Source: Topomyia yanbarensis (taxonomy: Eukaryota > Arthropoda > Insecta > Diptera > Culicidae). From it: a stretch of 64,000 nt of DNA. Below are positions 1-13,550 of the stretch, piece after piece (the first letter of the stretch is position 1; each line of letters opens with the position of its first letter). Location of the stretch: positions 96,742,401-96,806,400 of the forward strand of contig NC_080670.1 in NCBI RefSeq assembly GCF_030247195.1. The letters run 5' to 3'. Below the pieces are notes generated by a model. That model saw only the letters and a list, made by a program, of their open reading frames with translations. It searched no databases and was not told where the DNA came from. The position numbers and the translations under genes were made by a program.

Positions 1-361
1 TGGGCCATTTTTTCGCTTTCCCATTGATTTGGTTTGAGATTTCTAGCACTGATGTTGTCCTATGCTGATTTGAGCGATTCTCTGAGTCCTGCCACTATCC
101 CATGTAGTATGTGTTATCAAAAACATCGCGAAGCATCAAGTTCTAAATGTTCTCGAACGATATAATATCCGAAGAGAGTGATAAGAGTTATAAGAAATGT
201 CTCATCACACTGTTAGGTGGACTAAAAGCGTTTTTTATTACAAATTCAGAATATTTCATGCGAAATTCAGACAAATAGTACGTAGTCAAGGAACTGAATA
301 AGTCCGAGGAAATGCTTTTACATGCCATTTTCAACCATTCTGGTTGTAGCAAACCGTTCCA
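1..361. other. AT-rich sequence, nothing recognised
   Basis: No ORF, RNA gene or repeat recognised here. It ends where the terminal inverted repeat of the hAT-like element begins. Confidence 0.5.
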
Positions 362-2187
362 CAGTGGCGGATTTCCCTAAAAACCTGGCCAAATGTCGAA
401 AATGGCTTTGATTGACCTGCAAAGGTGCATACCACGGTTTTTTGAGGCGCAGATTACGATTTTAACGTCAGATTTTCAAAATTCAAAATGGCGGATACAA
501 AATGGCCAACAAATATAAGGAAAATCTCACGAATGAAGATTTAATGGCTCCAGTGTATGCCAATAACATTTATAATGTATCGAATTTTAAATAGTGTGTA
601 GTTAAATGATAGAATTTGTTGATTTGCACGCATGTTTGGATATCTAGATAATGTAGCTATTATGAGAATTGATGCCATTAGTCATTTCAAACTATGTATT
701 TTGAAAAATTATGCAACATAGTTACAAAACTTTTAAAGTCTCTGTACGATTATTGTTCAATTGCTGTCCGATGCATACATTTCTCAAAGAACGAAAAATA
801 GTATTTTTCTAGATTACAGAATATAAGCCGATTCTGCAACGAAATGCATGTAGTGAAAATTGACAAGTTTACATGCAAATTGCAGTACTAAAAAATGAAT
901 ATAACAAAAATACGAAAACAAGTCAAATTCACTAAGATTCATAGTTTTATACAAATTAAATTTGACTTTGAGGACTTGTCCAAAGTCCATTATTACGATG
1001 AAACGTCCATTTAAATTCATGCGTTATACTTGGTCAGAACATGCTAATACTGCTTCCTGGTATAGTTTTGAGCAACCACGTTTTGTTGTCATGCTTGCTG
1101 ACATGCTACGACTATCAACCTTCTCACAAACAATTTCGCCAAGCTGGAGTGTACGCCAAAGTGAGCTTTTTGGCCAAATCACAGCCGGAGATCCCAGTAT
1201 TCTTTTGCACTACTCTACACTTTTTCGTTTGTAGTATCCAGTCATATATTCCACCTCTAGATTTGTTTTGCTTTGCATGATCAAAGGTCATAGTCCCTTT
1301 AATCATGGTATTCATAGTTCCTTTAATCATGGCATTTATAATTGATTTTGATAGCAACGTTTAATCATGGTATTCATAATCGATTTTTGATATTTTGAAC
1401 CTTTGGCAATCACTTCTGTTGACCTCATTGGATTTCAATATGAGCGACCAAAATTATTTACGTCTTTTGCGTTCCACTTTTGATAACTTTTGAACATGTT
1501 TATGAATCTCCATAAAATTTTCACCACTAAATATACAATCCTTCCTGATCAAAATGCAGTATTGTGTGACTCGCTATGACAACCGGAGGTGCAGCAGTAA
1601 TTAAAAGTACGAGCCCAAATTTTAAACTAGAAATCTTATAATCCATCTCCGTCTCCACTTAATCAAATATTACTCATAAACGGGCAAATTTGGGCAAGAA
1701 TTCTATTATGTTCCAAATGGAGAATCGTTCAAGGAACATAAATTACCTTGGAATATAGTGGACAAAAAAAGTATTTCAATAATTTAGCAAAAATGCCTGT
1801 TGAAACCGTCTGCTACAAAAGCGTCAAAGTTATTGACATTTTTTATAAACAAACAATATAATATATTTTGACATCAATACATATAAATAATGTACATACC
1901 GTCAGCATAACTTTCCATTATTACACATTTGAAACTGACACTTTTATCAAAATCTAGCTACACTTGAATAATACTGATATTTCGGGCGCTCGATAAAAAA
2001 ATATGAGCCAAACGCGATGATCTAAACTGTTTGGATGTGTCAACACCTCAAATATGGAAATTTTGGAGTGTTTCTATTAAAATAGCATGCGGCAGCCCAA
2101 TCTGTAGGACAATGTATGTACTAGAACCCAAAGTACCACCATGCAATTTTCGGCTTTTGGCCAGGTTTTTAGGCAAATCCGCCACTG
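362..2187. mobile_element. hAT-like non-autonomous DNA transposon
   Basis: The two ends are inverted repeats of about 32 bp. The left end starts cagtggcggatttccctaaa and the right end, read in reverse complement, starts cagtggcggatttgcctaaa. The remainder also matches, with one mismatch seen. CAGTGGCGGAT is a typical hAT terminus (family knowledge). The flanks share ccgttc (354-359 and 2189-2194), which may be a decayed 8-bp target duplication. The 1.8-kb interior is AT-rich with no transposase recognised. It contains a short tandem motif, tttaatcatggtattcata, in two to three copies near 1295-1375. It is probably a deletion derivative mobilised in trans; the superfamily call rests only on the ends. 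Confidence 0.55.
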
Positions 2188-2324
2188 TCCGTTCGTCCAA
2201 GTACCCAGTGATTGAACAGTTTATCACTAATATGGGGAATAATTCAGTGATAAATCTTATTTTTGTAGGTTTTCAAGCAATATTAAACATAAAAAGTTAT
2301 ATTTTGAAATTTATTTTTGTGATT

Positions 2325-2400
2325 CGATAGTACGTACGTTTCGATAGTACGTACACTAAACGAAGCGAAGATGTACGTACTATCGAGGTATACCTGTATT
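2325..2400. repeat. Inverted-repeat terminus, possibly pogo/Tc1-like
   Basis: The string gatagtacgtac occurs twice in direct orientation (about 2327 and 2343) and once inverted (about 2372). The last is followed by gaggtatacctgta. Read in reverse, the right edge is tacaggtatacctcgatag, which resembles ends of pogo/Tigger-like elements. The partner terminus was not found, so this may be a solo end or a tiny foldback. Confidence 0.35.
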
Positions 2401-2439
2401 GGTTTTGTGCCCTTTACGCGCAAATGTGATTTAAAATCA

Positions 2440-2740
2440 TTTTCTCCTTAGTGGAGAAAAAAACAGTTTTTTTGGCCAAAAATTTTCTCCACCAAGGAGA
2501 AATATAGCATAGTGCAAATTGCATTGGCTTGCTAAGCTAAAACAAGTTTCGGTTTATTAATTCTCATCAGCTTAAATCAGAATTTCTTTTCTTACGGGAC
2601 ATCACCTAGGACTAGGGGTTTGCTCAGAAGCACAAATCGTGTTTTTGTTTTTTGGAGCTGGCATGAATCCGGCGCTAACTTAGTCCGTTAACTAAGTTAG
2701 TGTTGGATTCTGATAAGAGGAGCTCGAAATGCCTCTCCAA
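2440..2740. repeat. Diverged single copy of the 344-bp repeat family
   Basis: This matches, with many substitutions, the inverted copy that closes the array at 28.6-30.5 kb. Shared landmarks in the same order are ggagaaatatagcatagtgc, gcttgctaagc, acaagtttcgg, cgggacatcac, ccggcgctaa and gttagtgt. It shows that the array unit is an older dispersed family and not a local simple tandem repeat. Confidence 0.6.
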
Positions 2741-4676
2741 TAACTAAATTAGTTCTAGGAGATTTAATAACCAAAATTATTACATCAAAAGATGTTCTGT
2801 TTTACGTTGGAAAGCTTCTTCGAGGTTGTCAAAACTCCAAAGTTGATGCTTTCGAAATTGTGATTTTAACCGTTAGAAGTTTTCGAACATTATTTCCACT
2901 TTAAAAGTGCACTTTGTATTTTCCCACTTTGACTCAATTGACATATTATAAACGAAATTATAAAAAGAATCTGTTAGACTAATTTTGTTTCTGAACTTTC
3001 AGAAATTTATCAACCTTTCATAATATTTAAACATTTTCGAACAATCAACGATTTTCATTTGAATTTTAACCAATACAACAATTGACCTTATAATTTATCA
3101 ATTAAATTTACCTGCTCGATTTGATTGATCTATCATTGGTTGTACAATTCTTCGCCGTGCATTGATGAACCTGTGGAAAAATGAAAATAGTTGTATTACA
3201 GAAAACAAAAATAGTACACGTATAAGATTTACGAAATTCGGAATTCATTGTTTGATCAAATTTTTGGAGCCTCTCATCAAAGGATAAACGGTTTGTAATT
3301 TATGTTGGTATAGCGATTCTATGAAAAATGTTATTTGGTAGCATCGTTGCTCATCGGAAACTATTGAAGCCGAATTTCGTATATTCGAGTGGCGCTTTCC
3401 ACATTACCTGTCCAAAACATCGTGATTTTTCAAAATGCTTATTTTTGGCTTTTGAGTCGCTGATCCGATTTTCATTAACAGCTTAAACAACAGTTTTTAA
3501 TTTACTTTAAAATACGACATTATCATGTATAAACAATTTACGTAATAATTAGTCTTTCAGGATTTTCCCGGAGAGGTGCTCAAAAGATTCCTTTTTTGTA
3601 TATTTTATTATATTTAATTCTAAAAAATGCATAATTTGTTTTTCGGAGTTTCAAAGACACAATTTCATCAAATGAAAAATCATTGCACTACAATATACAG
3701 CACATGTGCATGGAAGCAAATAACACGAATGCTAATGCACCAATCGTCTCCGTCAAGTATAAGCTTAGGGTATAAGTTATAAGCCGGGTGTACAGACACT
3801 TTATACACAGACTTGCGGCGACAAAAACAGTAAAACTCGCAACCATGGATATTTACTGGTATCCCAGAAGCTCCCATAAGCTTTGCATGGGCTTCCCCCT
3901 TTACTTCCCCTCGCAATATCATCATGCTCGTTTGGGTGCACGTTTTGACAGTTCATTTGGCTGCAGTGTTGACACTTTAACACTCTAAAAATAGGATTTT
4001 TATTTGCATTACGTTCACATAACTTAAAATTTGATACTGTTCGATACTTTACATATAGTAGAAGTATCTTCAAAGATAGTGCAAAATATTTTTGGAAAAT
4101 CAAAGATTAGCGTGAGATACAAAGAACTAAAAATTGGCGTAAAGTTGTCTTCAAACTGATGAAATGAGCAATTCGGAGCACTATTCCCCAGCTAAATTAA
4201 TTCCTGAGCCGATTTGAAATCCTGAACCAAATCCCGAGTAAAATCCCGACTGGGTCGGCACGCAATTCTTCGCAACTCGGTAGGACGGAAAATGAGCCGG
4301 AATGCTATCTTGCTCTAGTTAGTATAGAATCGGTCGTGTCATTGGAGCCAGAATACTAACTATAACCAACCAGAATCCCGGTTAATTCCCCGGCTGATCT
4401 TTACTGTTAATGCTTTTCTTATGGGATCGATCACATGTTCGAAAAATGTTGTGCCATTTAGTGCAACAATTTAGTTGTAAACAAAACGTACGAAAAATTA
4501 AAACTTTGGCAGAACAATTTAAAAAATAAATGCAGCTGCCGTTGCCAAATAGTACACATTAATCTTAGGTACTAAACATTTTTAGATTTTGGATTTTGTC
4601 ACATCAAAATGCCCGAAAGGCGTGTTACCAATGCACGAGACGTTAGTAGGGTGATTACTGATCATGTATATTAGGG
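2741..4676. other. AT-rich intergenic sequence
   Basis: No coding sequence or RNA gene recognised. Short ORFs here (for example around 3680-4103) show no recognisable domain and overlap on both strands, as expected by chance in this composition. Confidence 0.5.
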
Positions 4677-6660
4677 TGACAATAAAACGACCCACGGTGT
4701 AGTTATTAGAACAACTTTATGCAAAAAAATTCAGCAACTCTGAAACTTCGGAATATGAAAGGATGGGCTTTCCGCTTTCATTTGAAAGTAAGATCAAAAT
4801 GATCCGTCGGGGGGTCCAGAGCAATTTTTTTTGAAGTTTTTTTCGTAACAATATTGGTTTTACTACTCTATCTAGTTCATATTTCTGTCCCTAGATGGTG
4901 CTTTAGACATTCGAAAAACACTAAATGTGAGAATTTGATAGAAAATTTATTTGTCTACAAGTTTGTTGACAACTAAAAATTGATCTGAAATCACCCGGAA
5001 AAGTTGCTTAAGATTTTAACGAAGCTATATCTAAGATAGTTTCACACGAGGCCTAGTGTAACATATTGTGTTATACATTTGGTCTCGTTAGTAGTTAAAA
5101 TATCAGAAATTTATAACAAGTAACAACGTGAGATAAATTCTTGAAATATTTCTGTTATGTGTTTCTGATCGGGTTACTTCAATACCAAAAAATAATTGGG
5201 TTTAGTGACATGAAAATATTTGACGGGATTCATTACAACTTCTTCGTTGACAATTCCTATTGACCTTCTGAAAATTAGGATGTTTGACAGAGGCAGAAAA
5301 CTATTTGTGCTTTTGGTTCAAGTTTGTAATCTTTCCCGATAGGTTCGAAGGAACTACCATTCATCGGAAGGTATTGCTTGTTTACAAGGGTTTGCTTACA
5401 TTTATGTTTTCGAAAGGACCATACGTCGCATAATTTAGGTCATGATCGTTTAAGTCATCTATTATAATTCTGTTCAAGACGAAATGTTGGGACACACAGT
5501 TTATAATTGAACGCAAATCACAGAAGTAACTGTCCAAATTAGTGGTTAGCGTGAAAGGATTTATTCAAATTTTATCCGCAAAGTATATGGTGGCAGTTGG
5601 ATTTTACGGCCATTTCCTATCAATTATGTGAGAAATCGTTAATAAATTGATCCTAGATTATGCGAAATATATTACTTTTGAAAACAAAATATGATTTGAA
5701 TACAAGAAAAACCTTATATAAATACAAATCCACGAATATATCCCAAAAAATTATCTTGATCCAAAAACTCAGTTTTTTGTTCACTGTTTGTCACATTGAG
5801 TTAATTTTTAAAAAGATAATCAACGTTTTCAACCAAGCATTGCAATGAAATTCGCGAAATATTGCAATGGTGTTAACAGTTTCATTGAGTTTGTTCAAAT
5901 ATAAAGGTTGAAGTTCAGGACAAGTGAATTTTATATGAAGATGCTAACAAAGTAGGAGGTTCATGCAAGAATAGTTATCAGTCATCTCCGAGAACAATCG
6001 AAAAAATGAAAAAGAAGGCATACATCATTGAAAAAGCTGTTTCTGCGGGAGGAATCACTCATTATCTTGGAAAAGAATATTAATATCATACTAGTTTGGT
6101 CAACACTTATCTAAGACTTTTCATCCCAAAAATATTAATGGTGCCCTATATCAGGTGGAATCTGGAATTATAATTTTCAGCAAAAAGAGACTTCCCAAGC
6201 TCTCAAATTCCGCTGATTGCACTGTTCAACTAAACACAAGTATTTGGCAAATGAAAAAAGTGCGTGTGAATTGACTTACAAACCACTAGGGTTTCTGTGA
6301 AACTAGCTTTGAGACTTCGTTAAAATATTAAACAACTTTTCCGGATAATTTCGCATCGGTTTTTAGTTGTTAACAAAGTTGTAGACAATTAAAATATCTA
6401 TCAGATTCTCACTTTTAGTGTTGTTCGAATGTCTAAAGCACCATCTAGGAACAGAAATATGAACTAGTTCTATTGTAAAATCTATGTTTTCACGAAAAAA
6501 AAGTTGCTCTAGACCCCCCGACGGATTATTTTAATGTTGATTTCAAGTGAAAGGGGAAAGCCTATTCTTTCATATCCTGAAGTTTCAGAGATGCTGAATT
6601 TTTTTGCATACAGTTTTTAAAAAAAGACACCGTGCGACCATTTTTGAAATCACTAATCTA
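4677..6660. mobile_element. Long inverted-repeat (foldback-like) element
   Basis: A left arm of about 360 bp (4677-5040) reappears inverted at about 6295-6660. Matched landmarks are the cggggggtccagagcaa / ctctagaccccccga pair, the agatggtgctttagacattc / aatgtctaaagcaccatct pair, and the ttttaacgaagc / cttcgttaaaat pair. The roughly 1.25 kb between the arms is AT-rich with no transposase recognised. Long diverged arms suggest an old foldback or long-TIR DNA element. No target duplication was identified. Confidence 0.55.
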
Positions 6661-7425
6661 CACCCCCTAGCGTCGTTCCAAATCATGAAAAAATGACACT
6701 GTCCAAATTTGAGCAAAATCGGTTAATCCTAACCCCTCCCCCAAAGAACTTAAAATTTGTATGGGATTTTTGGCCAAAATGTATGGGGAACTCGCAGTTC
6801 ACAAAGTCACGCTAGAGGTTGCTGTAAACTTCCGATCACGGATCTAGGAAGGAGTTAAGCTTTTGAAGATATGCCGAACAAGTTTGTCGAAGACTACAAG
6901 ACAATCCAACCAACCGTTAAAGAGTTATTAAAGTTTAAAGTTGGATGCTGCTGCTTAGCATTCGCAAAGGGCGCACTTCGCTTCTCTCATGTAAGTGAAC
7001 CACGCGTGAAGGTGGGACAAAGTTAGGAAAAACTCATATATCTCTGAAACAATGAGAGATAGAAAGTTATGATGTTCCACAAAGTTGTAGAAGAATAAAA
7101 GGACTTTTTGGTTTGACTGGAAAGTTTCAGTATTTCGCCGCAAGGTGGCGGTAGTGAGCCAAGCAATTTAAAAGGAATATTCCTATCTGTACAACGGTAA
7201 GAGATGGAGCATTTTGATGTTCTACAAAGTTGTAGAGTAGTAAAAAATATTTTCTTTTCTCATTTTAAAAATGCAAAATTCTACCACATGGTGGCGCCAG
7301 TGATCAAAATTAATTCAAGGTAATACTCCTATCTATACAATGGTAAGAGATAGTGCCATCTGATGTTCTGCGAAGTTATACAGTATTTCAAATGCTTTCG
7401 TGTCTCGTTATTAAAATTGGAATTA
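6655..7425. repeat. Modular repeat, inverted duplicate at 22.0-22.8 kb
   Basis: The reverse complement lies at 22,028-22,760 with high similarity along about 750 bp (for example cgccgcaaggtggcggtagtgag against its complement near 22,258). Modules recur every 150-190 bp, each with a wobbling inverted core like gccaccttgcggc or ggcgccaccatgtgg next to acaaagttgtagaa. The foldback at 25.3-27.5 kb has the same architecture. Short ORFs inside are shared only because the DNA is repeated. Confidence 0.7.
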
Positions 7426-7433
7426 GGACGCAT

Positions 7434-8001
7434 ATAGGGTAAGGTGGGGCAAATGCGGCCGCTGGGTAAACCCGACCCCCTTCTGTTATCGAAAATCGGA
7501 AGTACTACGCGATCTAATATCAATTTTGTTGTTTAGAGAATCGAAAATAATCATAATGGTGGCATGACAGCATTTTATTAGTCTACATTGAGATGCTCAA
7601 AGGACAATAAATGTGTTTTTACAACTTTTTATTTGATTTTTGTGCTTCATTCATTGACTACAGGATATTTCTGATTGTTAAAGTGATTGCATAAAAAAGG
7701 TAAGTGGATTTAAATTCTTTGATTAAATTTGAAAAACCATAAAATTTGGGTAATATCTGTACTAAATCAACCAAAAACAGGCGGTCGGGTTTACCTCACC
7801 ATTTTTTAAAACAGCAAAAATGAACTTTTTCGTAAAACGCTTGTATTTCAAAATTTTTTCAAGATGCGAATAAAATGCTATAAATGGAAAGTTGTCCAGA
7901 AGTCTAACCTTTCATTTCATACATACGACTTGATCCGATGTAAATAAGCATTTTACAGCCAAACTCATTTACTAGGTCGGATTTGCCCCACCATATCCTA
8001 T
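7434..8001. mobile_element. MITE with ~28-bp terminal inverted repeats
   Basis: The left end tatagggtaaggtggggcaa matches the reverse-complemented right end tataggatatggtggggcaa, and the similarity continues through aaatNcgNcc. Internal gggtaaacccgacc and ggtcgggtttacctc form a second inverted pair. Flanking TA or ATA could be the target duplication. There is no ORF; it is about 566 bp and non-autonomous. Confidence 0.65.
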
Positions 8002-8189
8002 ACTTTGTGTATGAAGCTTAAGGGGTTACATACCTTTTATTTTTTTTTTTTGAAAATCGATTTTTATTACTTTATCTGAAAGTACAACTCCTTGAGAATA
8101 TTTTTCCAAATTTTTATAAAGATCTGAGAAATAGATCGAAAGTTACAGCGCTTCCAAGCGTGCTTCGTCTACCAAGCGCAGTGGTAACT

Positions 8190-11100
8190 TATCACCCTGT
8201 AATTCAGGAACCAGAACTCGGATCCACACAAAATTCAACAGCAGCTGATTGACCTTTCATTTAAAATCAAGTTTGTCAAAATCGGTTCAGAAAATTCCGA
8301 GAAACCGATGTGGACAAATCAACTAATTTTGTTTTGTAACCATACTCTTCAACTCGTAATCCGGAACAAGATGTCAGTTGAAAATGAAATTCAATAGCAA
8401 CCTATGGGAATATTATACCTTTCATTTGAATCTTAGTTTGTAAAAATCACATACATACATACATACGTACATACATACATACATACATACATACATACAT
8501 ACATACATACATACATACATACATACATACATACATACATACATACATACATACATACATACATACATACATACATACATACATACATACATACATACAT
8601 ACATACATACATACATACATACATACATACATACATGCACACATACATACGCACATATAAACACACATACATACACACAGATATTTTGCGATCTCGGCGA
8701 ACTGAGTCGAATGTTATATGAGACTCGGCCCTCCGGGCTTCGGTCAATGTTATCTTCATGTAATTATATTTTGAAATGTTGGTGGAATGGGTTTGAAAGT
8801 GGAGGGAATGGGGGGTTAGTAGAGTGAGAGTGGAGGATGCGTCAGAAATCCTTTATCTTATTTCGGTATACGGGGTGGATGAAGGAAATGCGGGCGTGAG
8901 GGTGGTCCAAGGGGAGGGGAGTGATGAAGGAGGGAGGTGTAAGGGCAAGGCGGGGGGAGGAGGGGCGGCGACGTAATACTCAACTGCATATTTTGCCTTC
9001 CATTTGAGAAAATCGGTTCAGTCATCACTGAAGAACCGATGTGACTTTAATTGTGGAATATGCCCGGAATTCCGGACTTCCGGAATCGTCGATAGTGGAC
9101 AATATATTCAAATAACGTTTGATTGGCAATCAGTGATCTAGATCTGCGATTAGAAGTAATTTGGTGACCATTTCAATAGTTTTTAGCCTCTGAGGTATTA
9201 CGATTGTACCGATTTATATGGGAAATTCCAGTGTATCCTTACTAACACCCCTGTAACTCCGGAAGCAAGAGTTAGAACCGAATGACATTCAGCAGCAGTC
9301 AATGGCATTACTGTATCTTTCATTTGAAATCAAGTTTGTAAAAATCGGTAGAGAATTCGTTGGGGAATAGGTGTTACATTAGCTTAGGAACTTGGCGGGT
9401 TCCCCGGGGGCGTCATGAACCGTCATTGGTGGCCAATGTGGTCAAAGCTGCTTTGATTGATCATTAGTGATCCAGACCCGCAAACTAGAGTAATGTTACA
9501 TCAATTTTAATATGTTTTACATCATTTGAACATCATGGTGGTATCAGTTTATATGGGAATTTGCTGTGTGACCGCACTCTTCAACCCGTAACTCCGGAAC
9601 CGGAAGTCGGATCAACTAAAAATTCAATAGCAGCTTATGGGAGCGTTATACCTTTCAGATGAAACTAAGTTTGGAAAATCGGTTCAGCCATCTCTGAGAA
9701 AATTGTGTGAGTTTAAATGACACACACACACATACACACACATACATACACACACAGACATTTGCCGATCTCGACGAACTGAATCGAATGGTGTATGACA
9801 CTCGGCCCTCCGGGCCTCGGTTAGAAAGTCGATTTTTACAGTGATTGCATAGCCTTTCTATGTGATCGCACTCCACAACCCGTAACTTCGGAGCCGGAAG
9901 TCGGATGGAGATGGAATTTAATATCAGTTTCCGGGGACGCAACATCTTTCATTTGAGACTAAGTTGATCAAATCGGTCTAGCCATTTTCGAGAAACCAAT
10001 ATAACCGTTATTCTGAATTTGGATGCTTCCGGATCCGTCGATGGTGGCCAGTGTGGCCAAAGAGACTTTCAATGACTGCTGGTGACCTAGATCTACAAAT
10101 TCAATAGTTGTGTTTACATTTTGGAAAAAATTTCACCTTTTTACATTCATCGATGAATTCGTTAGAATCGGGATCTGCTGCGTGATCGTACGTATCACCC
10201 TGTAATTCAGGAACCAGAACTCGGATTCACACAAAATTCAACAGCAGCTGATGGACCTTTCATTTAAAATCAAATTTGTCAAAATCGGTTCAGAAAATTC
10301 CGAGAAACCGATGTGGACAAATCAACTAATTTTGTTTTGTAACCATACTCTTCAACTCATAATCCGGAACAAGATGTCGGTTGAAAATGAAATTCAATAG
10401 CAACCTATGGGAATATTATACCTTTCATTTGAATCTTAGTTTGTAAAAATCGGTTCAGCCATCTCCGAGAAACCGATGTGGACATTTTGTTAACAAATCC
10501 GCACATACACACACATACATACATGCATACATACACACATACATACACACATACATACACACATACATACACACAGATATTTTGCGATCTCGGCGAACTG
10601 AGTCAAATGTTATATAAGACTCGGCCCTCCGGGCCTCGGTTAGAAAGTCCGTTTTTGGAGCAATTGCATAACCTTTCTATATGAGAAAGCAAAAGAATAA
10701 TATTTAATTAGCTTAATCAGCATGAGTTCAATGTTATCTTCATGTGATTATATTTTGAAATGTTAGTGGAATGGGTTTGAAAGTGGAGGGAATGGGGGGT
10801 TAGTAGAGTGGGAGTGGAGGATGCGCCAGAAATCCTTTATCTTATTTCGGTATACGCGGTGGATGAAGGAAATGCGGGCGTGAGGGTGGTCCAAGGGGTG
10901 GGGAGGGGAGAGATGAAGGAGGGAGGTGTAAGGGCAAGGAAGGGGGAGGGGCGGCGACGCAATACTCAACTGCATATTTTGCCTTCCATTTGAGACGTGG
11001 TGTGAGAAAATCAGTTCAGTCATCACCGAAGAACCGATGTGACTTTAATTGTGGAATATGCCCGGAATTCGGGACTTCCGGAATCGTCGATAGTGGACAA

Positions 11101-11870
11101 TATATTCAAAGAATGTTTGATTGGCAATCAGTGATCTAGATCTGCGATTAGAAGTAATTTGGTGACCATTTCAATAGTTTTTAGCCTCTGAGGTATTACG
11201 ATTGTACCGATTTATATGGGAAATTCCAGTGTATCCTTACTAACACCCCTGTAACTCCGGAAGCAAGAGTTAGAACCGAATGAAATTCAGCAGCAGTCAA
11301 TGGTATTACTGTATCTTTCATTTGAAATAAAGTTTGTAAAAATCGGTAGAGAATTCGTTGAGGAATGGGTATGATATTAGCTTAGGAACTTGGCGGGTTC
11401 CTCGGGGGCGTCACGAACCATCATAGGTGGCCAATGTGGTCAAAGCTGCTTTGATTGATCATTGGTAATCCAGATCCGCCAACTAGAGAAATGTTACATC
11501 AATTTTAATATGTTTTACATCATTTGAACATCATGGTGGTACCAGTTTATATGGGAATTTGCTGTGTGACCGCACTCTTCAACCCGTAACTCCGGAACCG
11601 GAAGTCGGATCAACTAAAAATTCAATAGCAGCTTATGGGAGCGTTATACCTTTCAGATGAAACTAAGTTTGCGAAAATCGGTTCAGCCATCTCTGAGAAA
11701 ATTGTGTGAGTTTAAATGACACACACATACACACACACATACACACACAGACATTTGCCGATCTCTACGAACTGAATCGAATGGTGTATGACACTCGGCC
11801 CTCCGGGCTTCGGTTAAAAAGTCGATTTTTACAGTGATTGCATAGCCTTTCTTTATATGAGAAAGGCAAA
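8190..11870. repeat. ~2.0-kb tandem duplication inside the TTAA element
   Basis: The block beginning tatcaccctgtaattcagg (8190) recurs at 10,193. The block beginning tcaatgttatcttcatg (8744) recurs at 10,728, giving a period of 1984-2003 bp. Copies are near-identical apart from indels, the CATA tract being long in the first unit and short in the second. Each unit contains two ggccctccgggc modules, so this is a higher-order repeat. Confidence 0.7.
8449..8690. repeat. (CATA)n microsatellite
   Basis: About 190 bp of nearly uninterrupted CATA repeats, grading into CACATA variants. Apparent ORFs rich in MYVC repeats on the minus strand are translations of this tract and are not genes. Confidence 0.95.
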
Positions 11871-12050
11871 AAGGGTTTCGTAAAAAGCCATAACTCCGCC
11901 AAATATTAAAATATTTTTATAAACTTATGCGTGTTTATTCCACTGAAAAATGTACTACCAAAATACTATAAGTTTGATGTAATGAAATCATTGATTTATG
12001 CCTTTACGTAAATTGACATTTTTCGCGCAAAAAGGTATGTAACCCCTTAA

Positions 12051-13550
12051 CAAATCGATCCTAAAGAATTTCTTTTGCGCCAAGGAGACACTTGTAAATT
12101 AATTGAAAAGGAAAAGGTCGGTACGATTTGGATAAGAAAATTGACAGTCTACGTCGTGTTAAAATGAACAGCTACTTGATACACTTTGTGGATGACTTGT
12201 CGAGAGACACATCATTGGGTACTCTTTGGAACACAGCCAGAAGAACTCGAAATCGAAATGTAAGGGTAAAGGTCCAGATTCTAATACTGCGTAGAATATC
12301 ATTCGATATGCAAGTAATGTCTTTATTGACTCACCCATGACAATGATGGTGTTTTCAATTAAACTCCAAGCATTCAACTATAATGTTCAGGGTCAAAACG
12401 AAATCAAATTCAACTCGATTAAAAATCTTTCATGCAAAAAGACGCTAGTTGAATTTATTAATTTATTATTTTTCAAACAGAATATTGTTGCGTGTGACAG
12501 AAGACAAGTGATAGACATTTCATTTTAAAACCAGGAAACAGACTCCGATCATAACTCGTAACTCGAATGAAATTGCATTTGTTGGAGAAAATTATCCTGC
12601 TGAACTGTTTTTTATCAGAATTAAAACTAATCGAAGATCTCTTTTGACGGTTGAAAATAAGCCTGATGCGACTCGTAAAACAATAATTATCATCGCTTAC
12701 ATTGTGCCAGGGCCTACTTTTAAGCGTTTGATTCGCAGCTACACGTTCGCTTCGTGTAATAATCGGAGGCAAATGAAAATCTGCATTGATAAATGGGCGG
12801 TTTGTTGGTTTCACCAAATACAAATTATTTGTATTTGGATTGACGTTTTCAGCTGCCTCACTGAATATTGAAAATGAATGGGGCTGAATATGATCAATTT
12901 TCATTCAATGAATTTGAATATTTGTAACTCTGTTTATTATCAGTTAGTTAATTGGTTTTCGGAGAAGAAAAGGAGCACTTTCATTATTTAATTGGAACGA
13001 ATACAGTATAGTTGAATACGAATCGCCTTACTTTACCATAAGATGAGTTTCTATGCATGCCTAGCAAATAACTTTGTATGTCGGTATGCTAGATACTCCA
13101 ATATATTTCAATCTATTCTTAGACACGTCAATGCAAGGACAATCTCGTGGAATCGCAGATCGCCCACACTCGCAGGATAACCCTCAACTGTTCTCAAGTA
13201 AATGCCATGACGTTTACTGCCATAAAATGTTCTACATTGGGTCGCGAATAGATTAGGCTTGCAGTATATGGCTCTGTCTACAAAGTCGATCTAGCAGCAG
13301 TTAACGATAATCTTGGAACTTCACTCCTGAAACCCTTATTTCATTATTGAGGATAATATCGGCATAATTAAGGGGTAGCGCTCATTGAATCATGATAAAA
13401 CGACACAAGATCGGGAAACAAAAAAAACCCGTGGTGAAACAATTTTTGAAAAAAATAGAACGGGGTTTAAAATCAAAGTTTATATCGAGAAGTAGAGATG
13501 TTCAATAAGGAAGTTGAATTAAACCAATGAAAATTGCCACAATTTAAATT
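12051..13550. other. AT-rich sequence with one possible non-LTR fragment
   Basis: Mostly unassigned. Around 12,128-12,290 on the plus strand the translation contains DDLSRDTSLGTLWNTARR, reminiscent of the linker between endonuclease and RT in Jockey-like ORF2 proteins (a memory-based resemblance, low certainty). A 25-bp near-perfect palindrome, ccaaatacaaa with its inverted partner, lies at 12,813-12,837. No RNA gene seen. Confidence 0.3.

Larger units (their letters stand above)
8018..12050. mobile_element. 4-kb TTAA-flanked composite repeat element
   Basis: The left edge TTAA followed by ggggttacatacctttt (8018-8038) has an exact inverted counterpart, aaaaggtatgtaacccc followed by TTAA (12030-12050). 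TTAA flanks with short perfect terminal repeats are the signature of piggyBac-like elements (family knowledge). The interior has no transposase. It is built of culicine-type repeat modules carrying the ggccctccgggc motif (near 8725, 9803, 10622 and 11797) and CA/CATA tracts, arranged as a tandem duplication. A non-autonomous piggyBac-like element that captured or hosts other repeats fits best. Confidence 0.65.

Noticed and set aside
8422..8759. Minus-strand ORFs of repeated MYVC
   Set aside because: They are translations of the CATA microsatellite in three frames.
12473..12904. 143-codon minus-strand ORF
   Set aside because: No recognisable motif; overlapping plus-strand frame of similar quality; composition fits chance.
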